Numbered from the stretch's first letter, positions 35,498 to 45,240 are shown. The stretch is 64,000 bases of DNA from Chryseobacterium phocaeense (GCF_900169075.1 NZ_LT827014.1:868001-932000), one strand, 5' to 3'. A program made the numbers and translations. The notes: generated by a model not told the origin, from the sequence alone.

Positions 35498-35586
35498 TAC
35501 ATCACTCAACAAATCTGCTCTTTTCATAGTGTTGAGAATTAATTTATTATGTCGTGTATTGCATCTGTCAATAATTTTCTATCTTT

Positions 35587-35770
35587 GCCGAAATCTGGTG
35601 CGCTGTAAAAAGCACTTAAAAGGGAATCCGGTGAAAATCCGGAACAGACCCGCTGCTGTAAGCTCCACATCAAAGTTTTTGAAGAGTATATCCACTGTTT
35701 TTTAATGGGAAGGATTTCAAAAACGGAGTAAGTCAGAAGACCTGCCGGAGGATGAACGTTTGATGCTTTC
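35587..35770 (+). ncRNA. Cobalamin (B12) riboswitch
   Basis: The conserved core is clear: AGGGAATCCGGTG, then AAATCCGGAACAGACCCGC, T-G-C-T-G-T-A-A-G, a variable arm, and the B12-box-like AGTCAGAAGACCTGCC at 35731-35746. It stands before a TonB-dependent receptor, the classical position. Adenosyl- or methylcobalamin would be expected to repress the downstream uptake genes. The end of the expression platform is not resolved. Confidence 0.9.
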
Positions 35771-35878
35771 GTGGAATAAAGCTTAGGACAACAATAACTT
35801 TGTGCAGTATCAGCTGTGCTTTGTCTTTGCTACCTTATATCTATATCCATTAGCGGCATCATTATTCCAAATGAGCTA

Positions 35879-37909
35879 ATGGTCGGAAAATTTACAGTTT
35901 CACGGTTTCAGAAAGGAGTTATCATTTTGTTTGTGATAGCCTCCCAGATGATATATTCACAATCCGGAGATACCATCAGGGAGAAAACTATTCTTCCTAT
36001 TCAGATTTACAAAAAAGATTTTAAAGAAATTCTTCCGGCCCAGATTCTTTCGGGGGAGCAGCTGGAAAGGCTGAACAGCCAGTCGGTAGCAGATGCATTA
36101 CGCTATTTTTCGGGAGTTCAGATCAAAGATTACGGCGGCATGGGGGGACTGAAAACGGTGAATATCCGGAGTATGGGAAGCCAGCATGTAGGCGTATTCT
36201 ATGATGGTATTCAACTTGGGAATGCCCAAAACGGAGTGGTGGATCTCGGGAAATTTTCGCTGGATGATATTGAGGCGATCTCGCTGTATAACGGCCAGAA
36301 AAGCGAAATTTTTCAGCCGGCGAGAGATTTCGGGTCTTCCGGCTCCATTTATCTTCAGCCTAAGACTCCCTATTTTAAAGGAAATCAGAAAACAAACGTA
36401 ACGGTCAGGCTGAAATTGGGTTCTATCAGTTTATTTAATCCTTCGTTCCGGGTGGAACAGAAGATTTCAGAGAAGGTTTCCGCCAGTTTCAGTTCAGAAT
36501 TTTTACAAAGTGACGGATTGTATAAATATAAATACGAAAAGAAAAATTCTGACGGATCAATTGCCAACGATACGATTGCCAGAAGATATGATTCCTACAT
36601 ACGGGCTAAGCGTTTTGAAACGGCTTTTAACGGAACGCTCAATGAAGGAAGCTGGAATGTAAGAGGGTATGGCTATATTTCCGACAGGGGAATTCCTACC
36701 GCAGTGGTCAACAATGATTTTGGACCGAAAGGACAGCAGATGCTGGATGAAAACTATTTTGTACAGGCCGGTTTTAGGAAAAAGCTGTTTCCAAAATTTG
36801 AAACGCAGATCAAAGCTAAGTTTGCCTATGATTATTCCCGGTTTTTAGACACGGTGAATGTTGCGACTACTGTTCTTCCCATCGATAATACCTACATTCA
36901 GAGAGAACTGTATTTTTCATCATCCAATATGTATTCAATTAATCAGAATTGGGATGTAAGTGCAAGTTTTGACTTTCAGTACAATAACCTGAATGCCAGT
37001 CTGAGGGATTTTTCTTTTCCTACCCGGTATACTTCACTGCTGGCTTTTGCCACTACTTATCAGTGGAACAGATTTAAATTTCTGGGAAGTGTTCTCGGAA
37101 CTTTTGTCCATGAAAATGTAGAAAAAAATGCCAAATCTCCCGATAAAACAGAGTGGACCCCTTCTGCATTTCTAAGCTACCAGCCATTTGCATCAAAAGA
37201 ATTTACGGTGAGAGCGTTTTACAAAAGAATTTTCAGGATGCCTACTTTCAATGATCTGTATTACACGATGATCGGTAATACCCTACTGAAACCTGAGTAT
37301 ACGAATCAGTATGACGTAGGCTTTACCTACCAGAAACTCTATGATCATCAATTTTTTAAAGGGATTTATCTAAAGGCAGACGGATATTATAATGAAGTGG
37401 AAGATAAAATAGTAGCTGTTCCCACTACCAACTTATTCCGATGGATGATGACGAATCTTGGGAATGTGAGAATTCTTGGGGCTGATGTCAATGTTCAGGC
37501 TGAATTTGATATCAATAAAATTAAACTGAAGCCTCTGGTAAGCTATACCTATCAGCGTGCCGGTGATTATACCGACAGAAAAGAAGATTATTATGAAGAC
37601 CAGATTCCGTATGTGCCGTGGCATGCCGTAACCTTTACCATGATGGCGGATTACAGGGACTGGAGCTTCAATTACAGCTTTATGTACACAGGAGAGCGCT
37701 ATGATGCACAGCTGAACAACATCAGAGCCAATTATCTCCAGCCGTGGTACACCCACGATGTGTCTGTTCAGAAGAAATTTAACTGGCATTCTCATCAGAT
37801 CAAGGCCAGTTTCGAGGTCAATAACCTCCTGGATCAATATTATGACGTGGTAAGGAATTATCCGATGCCCGGAAGAAATTTTAAACTCATTGTAAGCTTT
37901 ACATTATGA
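35879..37909 (+). CDS. TonB-dependent outer-membrane receptor, probable cobalamin importer
   Basis: 676 residues from ATG 35879, which gives a proper signal sequence (GVIILFVIASQMIYSQ); an in-frame GTG 21 codons upstream is less likely. The plug domain includes VADALRYFSGVQIKDYGGMG and VNIRSMGSQHVGVFYDGIQL, followed by a beta-barrel ending NYPMPGRNFKLIVSFTL. It lacks the SusC signature. Control by a B12 riboswitch and downstream BtuG-type proteins point to vitamin B12 uptake. It overlaps the next gene by 4 bases. Confidence 0.88.
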   Translation: MVGKFTVSRFQKGVIILFVIASQMIYSQSGDTIREKTILPIQIYKKDFKEILPAQILSGEQLERLNSQSVADALRYFSGVQIKDYGGMGGLKTVNIRSMGSQHVGVFYDGIQLGNAQNGVVDLGKFSLDDIEAISLYNGQKSEIFQPARDFGSSGSIYLQPKTPYFKGNQKTNVTVRLKLGSISLFNPSFRVEQKISEKVSASFSSEFLQSDGLYKYKYEKKNSDGSIANDTIARRYDSYIRAKRFETAFNGTLNEGSWNVRGYGYISDRGIPTAVVNNDFGPKGQQMLDENYFVQAGFRKKLFPKFETQIKAKFAYDYSRFLDTVNVATTVLPIDNTYIQRELYFSSSNMYSINQNWDVSASFDFQYNNLNASLRDFSFPTRYTSLLAFATTYQWNRFKFLGSVLGTFVHENVEKNAKSPDKTEWTPSAFLSYQPFASKEFTVRAFYKRIFRMPTFNDLYYTMIGNTLLKPEYTNQYDVGFTYQKLYDHQFFKGIYLKADGYYNEVEDKIVAVPTTNLFRWMMTNLGNVRILGADVNVQAEFDINKIKLKPLVSYTYQRAGDYTDRKEDYYEDQIPYVPWHAVTFTMMADYRDWSFNYSFMYTGERYDAQLNNIRANYLQPWYTHDVSVQKKFNWHSHQIKASFEVNNLLDQYYDVVRNYPMPGRNFKLIVSFTL

Positions 37910-39039
37910 AAAAATTAAATTTTTGCCTGCTTGCTTTTACCATTTTTTTCCTGTTCTCATGCCGGACCGATGATTATGTGGTGCCTTCTGAAAAAGATGA
38001 GGTAAGTACAGGAGAAGATACACCTATCAAAGGATTCTATCTTTTGAATGAAGGAAACATGGGCAGCAACAAATGTACGCTCGATTATTTCGATTATGCT
38101 ACCGGAACTTATCACAGGAATATCTATGCGGAAATCAACCCGAATGTGGTAAAGGAGCTGGGTGACGTGGGAAATGATATCATGATCTACGGAAGTAAAA
38201 TTTACGTGATTGTTAATGTTTCCAACAAAATTGAAGTATTGGATGCGAAAACGGCAAAGCGCATTAAAACGATACAACTTCAGAACTGCCGGTATATGTC
38301 CTTCAAAGGAAATAAAGTCTATGCAAGCAGCTATGCTGGCCCTGTAGAGCTTAATCCGAATTCTCCACCTGGGAAGGTCGTTGAAATTGATACCACTTCA
38401 CTGGCTATTGAAAGGCAGGTAGTGGTAGGCTATCAGCCGGAGGAAATGGAAATCATCGGTGACCAGCTTTTTGTAGCCAATTCCGGCGGGTATATGTTCC
38501 CGAACTATGACAAAACGGTTTCTGTTGTTGATCTTAACACTTTTACCCAGACAAAGAAAATTGATGTAGCCATCAATCTTCACCGATTGCAAAAGGATAA
38601 GTATGGAGACCTTTATGTAAGTTCCAGAGGAGATTATTATAATATTCCGTCAAGTCTTTATCTGCTGGATGCTGCGACAGGCCTTGTTAAAAAAGATTTT
38701 CATGTGGCGGTAAGCGGAATGACGATCGTAAACGACAAGCTATATTACTATGGCAATGAATTTAATTATAATACCCATGCTTACGTCAAGACTTTCGGGA
38801 TTATCGATGTCAAGACAGAGCAGGTGATTGCGACTAAAATCATCGACCAGCAATATGCTGATGAAATTAAGGCACCCTATGGAATTGCCGTGAATCCCTA
38901 CACAGAAGACATCTACCTTACCGATGCCAGGAATTATGTAACTACAGGATATGTATACTGTTTCGACAAGAGCGGGAAATTCAAATGGAAGACCGAAGGC
39001 GGAAATATCCCTGCCCATTTTACCTTTTTATATAAATAA
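37906..39039 (+). CDS. BtuG-like surface lipoprotein (DUF5074 beta-propeller)
   Basis: 377 residues. Lipoprotein signal LLAFTIFFLFSC, then GFYLLNEGNMGSNKCTLDYF and repeated blades such as NDIMIYGSKIYVIVNVSNKI, typical of the DUF5074 seven-bladed propeller. In Bacteroides, BtuG of this family binds cobalamin very tightly and caps the BtuB barrel. A 4-base ATGA overlap with the receptor and the upstream B12 riboswitch make this the likely function here. Confidence 0.82.
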   Translation: MKKLNFCLLAFTIFFLFSCRTDDYVVPSEKDEVSTGEDTPIKGFYLLNEGNMGSNKCTLDYFDYATGTYHRNIYAEINPNVVKELGDVGNDIMIYGSKIYVIVNVSNKIEVLDAKTAKRIKTIQLQNCRYMSFKGNKVYASSYAGPVELNPNSPPGKVVEIDTTSLAIERQVVVGYQPEEMEIIGDQLFVANSGGYMFPNYDKTVSVVDLNTFTQTKKIDVAINLHRLQKDKYGDLYVSSRGDYYNIPSSLYLLDAATGLVKKDFHVAVSGMTIVNDKLYYYGNEFNYNTHAYVKTFGIIDVKTEQVIATKIIDQQYADEIKAPYGIAVNPYTEDIYLTDARNYVTTGYVYCFDKSGKFKWKTEGGNIPAHFTFLYK

Positions 39040-39051
39040 TCATATAAATAA

Positions 39052-40260
39052 ATGGAAAGAAAATCTATACATATTATAAAAACTGCTTTTTTATCTACTG
39101 TTTTACTAGGAGCAACAGCCTGTAAAAGTGACAGAGACGAAGTAGCAGAGGAAGTGATTTTCCCTACTGAAGTCCTTAAAGAATCTTATACTATTGACCG
39201 GCTTAAGCTTCTTAATATAGACCCGAAAATCGAAGGAAAACTGACGTGGAGCATCGATGATTCAATTATTTCTGATCAGCTGCAGTTGGATTTTGTAAGC
39301 GCCACAGTGCAGACCTATCCTTTGACTTTAAAAGTGGAGGTGAAAGGTGCTGTTAAAATTTATAAATCAACCATTATTGTCAATAAAGAGGCTATTCCTT
39401 ACAGTAAATATATCAACAATGTTTTTGAATTCCGCCCTGCAGTAGGGCAGTTCACCAATGAAGTACCGGAATATACCGCCGGAAGCACAGAAGATGATAT
39501 GCTTCAAAGAGCCAAAGAATCGCTGGTAGGAGGGAATTCTACCATGATCACACTTGGTGGTTTCGGAGGTTACGTGTCTTTTGGCTTTGACCATACGATT
39601 CCGAATCTTGATGGAAAAGATTTCAAAATTCTGGGGAATGCATTCTGGGGAAATAATGCCACTGCTGCCAGAACCGGATCCTGTGAGCCGGGAATAATCA
39701 TGGTAGGCTACGATAAAAATAAAAACGGCAAACCCGATGAAGATGAATGGTACGAAATTGCCGGCAGCGAATATTTTAAAAATACAACCACTAAAAACTA
39801 CAGTATAACGTATTTCAAACCCAATGATAATAAGCCCCCCGTTCCCGGTAGTGAGTTTTGGCAGACTGATGTGGAGTACATCAAATGGCAGGATAATTTT
39901 GGGAATTCTGGATTTAAAACTAAAAACACCTTCCATTCACAAAACTATTATCCTTTATGGCTCCAGAATGCTTCTTACAGCCTGACGGGAACCAGACTGA
40001 AGGATAATTTTTACGACCAGAGCGGAACGGGGAATTATTGGGTGGGAACCTCTTACGAGTACGGTTATGCAGACAATGCACCGAACAACGACGAGGCTTC
40101 CAACATAGACATTTCGTGGGCAGTGGATAAAAACGGAAAATATGTAAAACTTCCCGGTATTGATTTCATAAAAGTGTATACAGGGGTCAATCAGGAGGCC
40201 GGATGGCTGGGAGAAGTTTCTACCGAAGTGGCAGGAGCATATGACCTGCATCTTAATTAA
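39052..40260 (+). CDS. Surface lipoprotein of the B12 locus (cell surface protein, BtuH-like candidate)
   Basis: 402 residues. Lipoprotein signal FLSTVLLGATAC. An Ig-like or PKD-like N-terminal part (residues about 30-110) precedes a larger domain with ITLGGFGGYVSFGFDHTIPN, PGIIMVGYDKNKNGKPDED (a calcium-loop-like DKNKNGKPDEDE) and IDISWAVDKNGKYVKLPGID. Proteins of this pattern occur in B12 uptake loci of Bacteroidota as surface accessories. The exact family name and ligand are not certain. It lies 12 bases after the BtuG-like gene, within the same operon. Confidence 0.7.
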   Translation: MERKSIHIIKTAFLSTVLLGATACKSDRDEVAEEVIFPTEVLKESYTIDRLKLLNIDPKIEGKLTWSIDDSIISDQLQLDFVSATVQTYPLTLKVEVKGAVKIYKSTIIVNKEAIPYSKYINNVFEFRPAVGQFTNEVPEYTAGSTEDDMLQRAKESLVGGNSTMITLGGFGGYVSFGFDHTIPNLDGKDFKILGNAFWGNNATAARTGSCEPGIIMVGYDKNKNGKPDEDEWYEIAGSEYFKNTTTKNYSITYFKPNDNKPPVPGSEFWQTDVEYIKWQDNFGNSGFKTKNTFHSQNYYPLWLQNASYSLTGTRLKDNFYDQSGTGNYWVGTSYEYGYADNAPNNDEASNIDISWAVDKNGKYVKLPGIDFIKVYTGVNQEAGWLGEVSTEVAGAYDLHLN

Positions 40261-40297
40261 ATCTAAAGACAACAAAATTTAATATAATAATTCGAAA

Positions 40298-42580
40298 ATG
40301 AAAAAGTTTTACCTTTTGACGATGCTGTTTCTGTTTGCGTTCTTTACGAATGCACAGGTGACAGTGCAGGGTGTGCCCCGCAATGATATTCAGGTCGGAA
40401 ACAGCAGTAATCAGCTGAACACAACCGTAACGACGAACATCAACTTCTCTGATATCCAGTATTGGGTGGGAAGTGGTACCAACGAAGCTGCTTTTGTGGT
40501 TCAGTGGAACGACAGTAAGAATCCTGATGCTTTGGTGTGGGGATTCAGATGGAACGGAAACGCCACCGGAGAAGATATGCTGAGAGCCATTGCTCAGGCT
40601 GACCATAGACTTTTTGCTTTGGTTTATCCCGGAACCCAGTTCGGTAGTGCGATCGGAGGAATAGGCTTTGATCTGAACGGACAGAATACCAATGCCCTTT
40701 ACAAAAATGGAAATACAACCTATCCTCTTTATCCCGTAGGCGGTATTGTGAATACCACTGCTTATGATTTTGATGATTATACGGCAGCAGATGCAGCGGA
40801 TCACTGGGGGTCAGGATGGTATAACAGCTACTGGTCGTATTGGGTAAAAGACCCTACAGACGCTGATTTCGGATACTCTGGTGTCGGAGCTACTTCCCGT
40901 GTGCTTCAGAACGGTTCATGGGATGTATGGAATTTTAATGCGGGAATGAATTCTTTCCCAATTTCTTCCACTCTGACACCGGTTTCAGCTTATGCTGCTT
41001 CTACCAATTTCACGGATGGATATTTTATGGTGAATGAAGAGTGGTTCGGACATACGAACGGCTCTGTAAATTTCATTGGAAACAACGGACAGATCAATTA
41101 CCGTGTATACAGCAATGTTAATAATAACCATGCCTTCGGAGCAACAACACAATACGGAACCATCTACGGGGATAAGTTTTATTTTATCTCAAAGCAGGCG
41201 GCAGACGGTGGTGATACTCAGTACACACCTGGTGGAAGACTGGTTGTAGCGAATGCACAGACCATGCAGAGAATTGCAGGTTTCAATGATATTGGCGGCG
41301 GGGACGGAAGATCATTTGTAGGGGTTAATGAAAATAAAGGATATATCGGAGCTTCAAACGGAATCTATGTGTTTAATATTGCGAATATGCAGGTTGGAAG
41401 TGTTATCGCCGGAACAGGTGGTGGTGGACAGTATGCAGGGCAGATCGGAAACATAATCCGTTCTTCCAAATATGTATTTGCCGTGAAACAGTCTGCAGGA
41501 ATTTTAGTGATTAATCCTGCTACCGATGCTTTGATCAGTACCATACCGGGAGCTTTCCATTCGATTGTTCAGGCAAAAGACGGAAGCATCTGGGCAATCC
41601 AGGATCAGAAGGTAGTAAATATCCATCCAACGACTTTTGCTACAACTTCCTATAATATTCCTACGACGAAATATCTAGGTTCGTGGGGAGCATGGAATGC
41701 AGGAAGCTTCTCCGCGAGCAGCAAACAGAATGCTTTATACTGGATTAATTCCGTGAGCGCATGGGCTTCAGGAACGCAGATTGTAAAGTTTGACGTAACC
41801 ACAAAAACTTTCAATGAAACTTTTGCAGCCATCCCGGGACAAACCGGGACTTACAAACAGATTCCTTACGGTGCTGGACTTCGCGTAAATCCAACCACCG
41901 ACGAGCTGATCCTGAACACTACAGAAAGCGGCTATGGCGCCCATTACCAGAAAAACTGGATCCATACTTTCAATACCAGCGGTACTCTTACCAATACCAA
42001 AACGCTGAATGACTATTACTGGTTCCCGGCATTGGCCGTATTCCCGGATAATACACTTCCGGCAGTAAACAGTACTTTCCCTTCACAAGTTAATGTGAAC
42101 ACAGCATCTACGATCGATCTGAAAACTGTAGTTACAGATGAAGACAATCTTTCATCAGCCATTGTTAAAACCATTAAGTCGAATTCAAATCCAACGGCTG
42201 TTTCCGCTGTGATCAATGATAATGACGAATTGGTACTTACCCCTCTGGCTTCCGGAATTGCTAATGTTGTTATCACCTTCAACTCAAACGGAAAAGTGGT
42301 TGAAAAGACTTTGACCGTAAACAGTACCGCTTCTACTTTAGCTACTGCAGAAGTGAAGAAGATTGAATTCGGTATCTATCCGAATCCGGTAACAGATATT
42401 CTGACCATTAAAACACAAGAGAAGATCCTGAACGTTTCTGTTTATGATGCTTCCGGTAAAATGGTCAACACACAGCTGAACAACGGACAGATCAATGTAA
42501 GTGCGCTTCCAAACGGAGTGTATATTCTGAAGGCTGTTACCGATAAAGGAGTGTATCAGCAGAAACTGATTAAGAAATAG
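40298..42580 (+). CDS. Secreted DUF5074-type propeller with T9SS sorting domain (B12 locus)
   Basis: 760 residues. Sec signal (LLTMLFLFAFFTNAQ). An N-terminal domain of about 220 residues (IQYWVGSGTNEAAFVVQWND, DALVWGFRWNG, DHWGSGWYNSYWSYWVKD) has the look of surface proteins from B12 and metal uptake loci. A propeller-like region follows at about 230-580 (NKGYIGASNGIYVFNIANMQ, SKYVFAVKQSAGILVINP). After an Ig-like linker the type A T9SS tail reads GIYPNPVTDILTI and LPNGVYILKAVTDKG. It is exported by type IX secretion and may bind cobalamin at the cell surface. It lies 37 bases after the preceding gene. Confidence 0.78.
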   Translation: MKKFYLLTMLFLFAFFTNAQVTVQGVPRNDIQVGNSSNQLNTTVTTNINFSDIQYWVGSGTNEAAFVVQWNDSKNPDALVWGFRWNGNATGEDMLRAIAQADHRLFALVYPGTQFGSAIGGIGFDLNGQNTNALYKNGNTTYPLYPVGGIVNTTAYDFDDYTAADAADHWGSGWYNSYWSYWVKDPTDADFGYSGVGATSRVLQNGSWDVWNFNAGMNSFPISSTLTPVSAYAASTNFTDGYFMVNEEWFGHTNGSVNFIGNNGQINYRVYSNVNNNHAFGATTQYGTIYGDKFYFISKQAADGGDTQYTPGGRLVVANAQTMQRIAGFNDIGGGDGRSFVGVNENKGYIGASNGIYVFNIANMQVGSVIAGTGGGGQYAGQIGNIIRSSKYVFAVKQSAGILVINPATDALISTIPGAFHSIVQAKDGSIWAIQDQKVVNIHPTTFATTSYNIPTTKYLGSWGAWNAGSFSASSKQNALYWINSVSAWASGTQIVKFDVTTKTFNETFAAIPGQTGTYKQIPYGAGLRVNPTTDELILNTTESGYGAHYQKNWIHTFNTSGTLTNTKTLNDYYWFPALAVFPDNTLPAVNSTFPSQVNVNTASTIDLKTVVTDEDNLSSAIVKTIKSNSNPTAVSAVINDNDELVLTPLASGIANVVITFNSNGKVVEKTLTVNSTASTLATAEVKKIEFGIYPNPVTDILTIKTQEKILNVSVYDASGKMVNTQLNNGQINVSALPNGVYILKAVTDKGVYQQKLIKK

Positions 42581-42605
42581 TTTTCACAGTCTATTTATTT
42601 CAATG

Positions 42606-42639
42606 AATCGGCGGCCCGAATGGGCCGCCGATTTTTTTT
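42606..42639 (+). terminator. Strong terminator after the B12 operon
   Basis: Perfect 12-bp GC-rich stem AATCGGCGGCCC/GGGCCGCCGATT (42606-42617 with 42622-42633), loop GAAT, then T7. Confidence 0.9.
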
Positions 42640-42990
42640 GCAATGCTGGAAACGGCTCAGCGGGGGCGGCAACCCCCCTCCACCGCCGTTTTAATTTTTT
42701 TTTTGCTTTTTTATTTTTCTTTTTTTTTTTTACATATTTTTTTTTTTTTTTTTTTTTGTTCTGTTTGTAATTTATTTTCTTTGTGTTTGATCAATCATCA
42801 AAGGTTTTGTTCTATGTATATGATGGAAAAGGGTATTTAAGAAAAAAGGAGTTTAACAAAAAAATTTTATTAAAAATTTTTTTCTATTTTTTTTTTTTTA
42901 CAAGGGGCCGGCGGCCGGAGGGGGCCTTTTTTTTTTTGTGAAGGGGTGGACGGGGCGGGGGGGGGCTAACCGCCCGCCCGAGCCGCTATT
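42640..42990. other. Low-complexity homopolymer region, probable sequence/assembly artefact
   Basis: A non-coding stretch made of very long T runs (for example around 42720-42757), runs of A, and G/C blocks such as GGGGCCGGCGGCC and a run of nine G, none like the rest of the window. It starts right after a strong GC hairpin between two convergent genes. Open frames here are poly-Phe shadows and are not annotated. Confidence 0.6.
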
Positions 42991-43002
42991 TAATCTATTG
43001 AT

Positions 43003-43776
43003 CTAATTGGTAATTCTGATCTTACGTGAATACATTTTTTTATCCTTCGTTTCTACGGTCAGGATATAAATTCCTTCAGGCTGCGGAGAAGAAAGATCAA
43101 AGGTTTTAGACTTCAGGATAGAACGGTGAACCTCTTTCCCTGATGTATTTCTTAAGGTAACTTCAGACCCTTCCAGTGGAACGGTACCTCCCAGGGTGAT
43201 CTGTCCGCCTTTGCTGTAGGCCATGATCGTTGAAAGAGGATCCTGGTAAGCGTAATAGATTCTGAATCCGCCGCCCAGGCTTAGTACGCCTCCGCTCAGT
43301 CTTATTTTAACGGCATTGTATGAGCTGGCCGGAGTAAGTTCAATAGTCGCTCTGGCCGGATTATCGGCGAGCTTCAGTAAGCTGCCCGTGACCATCTGGC
43401 TGTCATTGTTGGCTGTTGTTCCGCTGAATGTTTCGATGTACACACCGCTTAGAAGCTGAACGGTCAGTGGGATGTCATTGGTCCCAATACCGATGACCAG
43501 TTTCGTATTGATTCTCACTTCAGGGAATCTCAGGGTCTGTTCAACGCCACCCAATAAAACGGTCCCCATAACCATGGTGGAATAGTTATCTTCATTATCT
43601 CCCACTGCATTCAGGGGATTTTGTACAGCGCATGCCAGACATACTCCATAGACGTTGGAAAGCTGGTCATTAGCATAGATTCTGCTTTGTGCCTGGCTGT
43701 TGTTCGACTGAAATAGGAATCCCAGGAATAGTGCGGCCTGAAAAAGGCGGCTCTTTGAAAATAGAATAGATTTCAT
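43003..43776 (-). CDS. T9SS-sorted secreted protein of unknown function
   Basis: 257 residues. A Sec signal (LFQAALFLGFLFQSNNSQAQ) is followed by SNVYGVCLACAVQNPLNAVG with a CxxC pair, then a beta-rich domain resembling carbohydrate-binding or jelly-roll folds (VKIRLSGGVLSLGGGFRIYY). The end is a T9SS-type sorting domain with VTLRNTSGKEVHRS and PEGIYILTVETKDKKMYSRK. It is an extracellular or surface protein of unknown role. The gene is convergent to the B12 operon and stands alone on the minus strand. Confidence 0.75.
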   Translation of the reverse strand: MKSILFSKSRLFQAALFLGFLFQSNNSQAQSRIYANDQLSNVYGVCLACAVQNPLNAVGDNEDNYSTMVMGTVLLGGVEQTLRFPEVRINTKLVIGIGTNDIPLTVQLLSGVYIETFSGTTANNDSQMVTGSLLKLADNPARATIELTPASSYNAVKIRLSGGVLSLGGGFRIYYAYQDPLSTIMAYSKGGQITLGGTVPLEGSEVTLRNTSGKEVHRSILKSKTFDLSSPQPEGIYILTVETKDKKMYSRKIRITN

Positions 43777-44009
43777 ACTATTGAGATTTTGGTTAATGTT
43801 TTATCCAAATTTAAACATAAAAAGATATGTTTGCAATACTATCTCTAATAAATGTGAATTATGTAAATATTCTATAGTTTAAGAGGTTAGAAGTTGGAAA
43901 TTAAAAGTTAAAAAACTGGAAGAGGAAAGTCAATACTCAACATTTACCATAAATTGATGAAATAACTTCCGGCTTCCCTCTTCCAGCTTCAAACCCTATA
44001 AAAATTTCA

Positions 44010-45215
44010 TCATTTCTTTTTCCCTTTAATATTAGGCAGAAAGGCTGTAATTACTCCCATCAGCGGTAAGAATGCACAGATTTTAAATACATACTCAATA
44101 CTGGTATCATCGGCTAGAGCTCCCAGTACCGCGGAACCAATTCCACCCATCCCAAACATAAATCCGAAAAATAATCCTGCAACCAACCCGATTTTATTCG
44201 GCATCAGGTCTGTGGCATATACAAGGATCGCAGAAAATGCAGACGCAATAATTAACCCGATTAAAACAGCAAATATTACAGTCCAAAAAAGGGAGAGGTA
44301 GGGAAGGCAAAGGGTGAATGGAGCTGCTCCAAGTATCGAAGCCCATATGATTTTCTTTCTTCCGTATTTATCTCCCAGTTTTCCTCCCAAAAGCGTTCCT
44401 ATAGCCACTGCGGCAAGAAACATAAATAAATACAGCTGAGAATCTTTTACCGAAATATGGAACTTATCAATAAGGAAGAACGTGAAATAATTGGTCATAG
44501 ACGCCAGATAAATGTATTTCGAAAAGACCAGGGCCAGAAGAACCACAACGGAAAATATAACTTTCTTACGGGACAGTTCTATAGTAATGATGTCGTTCGG
44601 ATGCTTTGCTGTTTTTCTTAAAGATAACCTTTCAGCATACCAGTTGCCTATTCTCCACAATACGATAATTCCTATAAACGCTGCAATGGCAAAAAGCCCT
44701 ACATAACCCTGACCTAGCGGAAGTACGATTAGAGCGACCAGCAGTGGACCAATGGCACTCCCGGAATTTCCGCCAACCTGGAAGATGGATTGGGCTAAAC
44801 CTTTTTGTCCTCCGGATGCAAGCTGGGCCACCCTTGAAGCCTCAGGGTGGAAAACAGATGAACCCATACCGATTAATGCAACGGCAATAAGGATCACATA
44901 ATATTGATGCGCCGCAGCCAAAAGCAATAGCCCGGCCATAGATAGCCCCATTCCTATAGCCAAAGATCTTGGGTTAGGTCTTTTATCCGTATAAATTCCT
45001 ACGAACGGCTGCAGAATGGAAGCCGTAAGCTGAAACACCAAGGTAATAATTCCGATCTGGGCAAAGGATAAGCTGAATTCACCTTTTAGGATAGGATAGA
45101 GTGAAGGAATGGTAGATTGGATCAGGTCATTTAGAAAATGAGAAAAGCTGATCATAAATAAAATAGGATAAACAATGGTTTGGCTGTTAATTGTTTTGGT
45201 CTGCACGTTTTCCAT
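44010..45215 (-). CDS. MFS transporter of the fosmidomycin-resistance (Fsr) type
   Basis: 401 residues from ATG 45215 (MENVQTKT); ATGs at 45236 and 45239 are possible. Twelve hydrophobic segments. Family features are FSHFLNDLIQSTIPSLYPIL in helix 1, VGIYTDKRPNPRSLAIGMG in the 2-3 loop, GMGSSVFHPEASRVA and GNSGSAIGPLLVAL. These match Fsr-type exporters of fosmidomycin and other drugs, though natural substrates are often unknown. It lies just downstream of a divergent-type GntR regulator gene in the same direction, with an 11-base palindrome in the 52-base gap. Confidence 0.85.
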   Translation of the reverse strand: MENVQTKTINSQTIVYPILFMISFSHFLNDLIQSTIPSLYPILKGEFSLSFAQIGIITLVFQLTASILQPFVGIYTDKRPNPRSLAIGMGLSMAGLLLLAAAHQYYVILIAVALIGMGSSVFHPEASRVAQLASGGQKGLAQSIFQVGGNSGSAIGPLLVALIVLPLGQGYVGLFAIAAFIGIIVLWRIGNWYAERLSLRKTAKHPNDIITIELSRKKVIFSVVVLLALVFSKYIYLASMTNYFTFFLIDKFHISVKDSQLYLFMFLAAVAIGTLLGGKLGDKYGRKKIIWASILGAAPFTLCLPYLSLFWTVIFAVLIGLIIASAFSAILVYATDLMPNKIGLVAGLFFGFMFGMGGIGSAVLGALADDTSIEYVFKICAFLPLMGVITAFLPNIKGKKK

Positions 45216-45240
45216 GAATGTAATGTTTAAATTCATCATG

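Noticed and set aside
35466..35705. Open reading frame of 79 residues before the TonB receptor
   Set aside because: It overlaps a hairpin and the cobalamin riboswitch aptamer; the sequence is constrained by RNA structure, not by coding.
35816..35878. Upstream GTG start for the TonB receptor
   Set aside because: The 21 extra residues add a second hydrophobic stretch before an otherwise normal signal peptide that begins at ATG 35879.
42643..42840. Reading frame rich in Phe
   Set aside because: It is produced by long T runs in the suspected artefact region.
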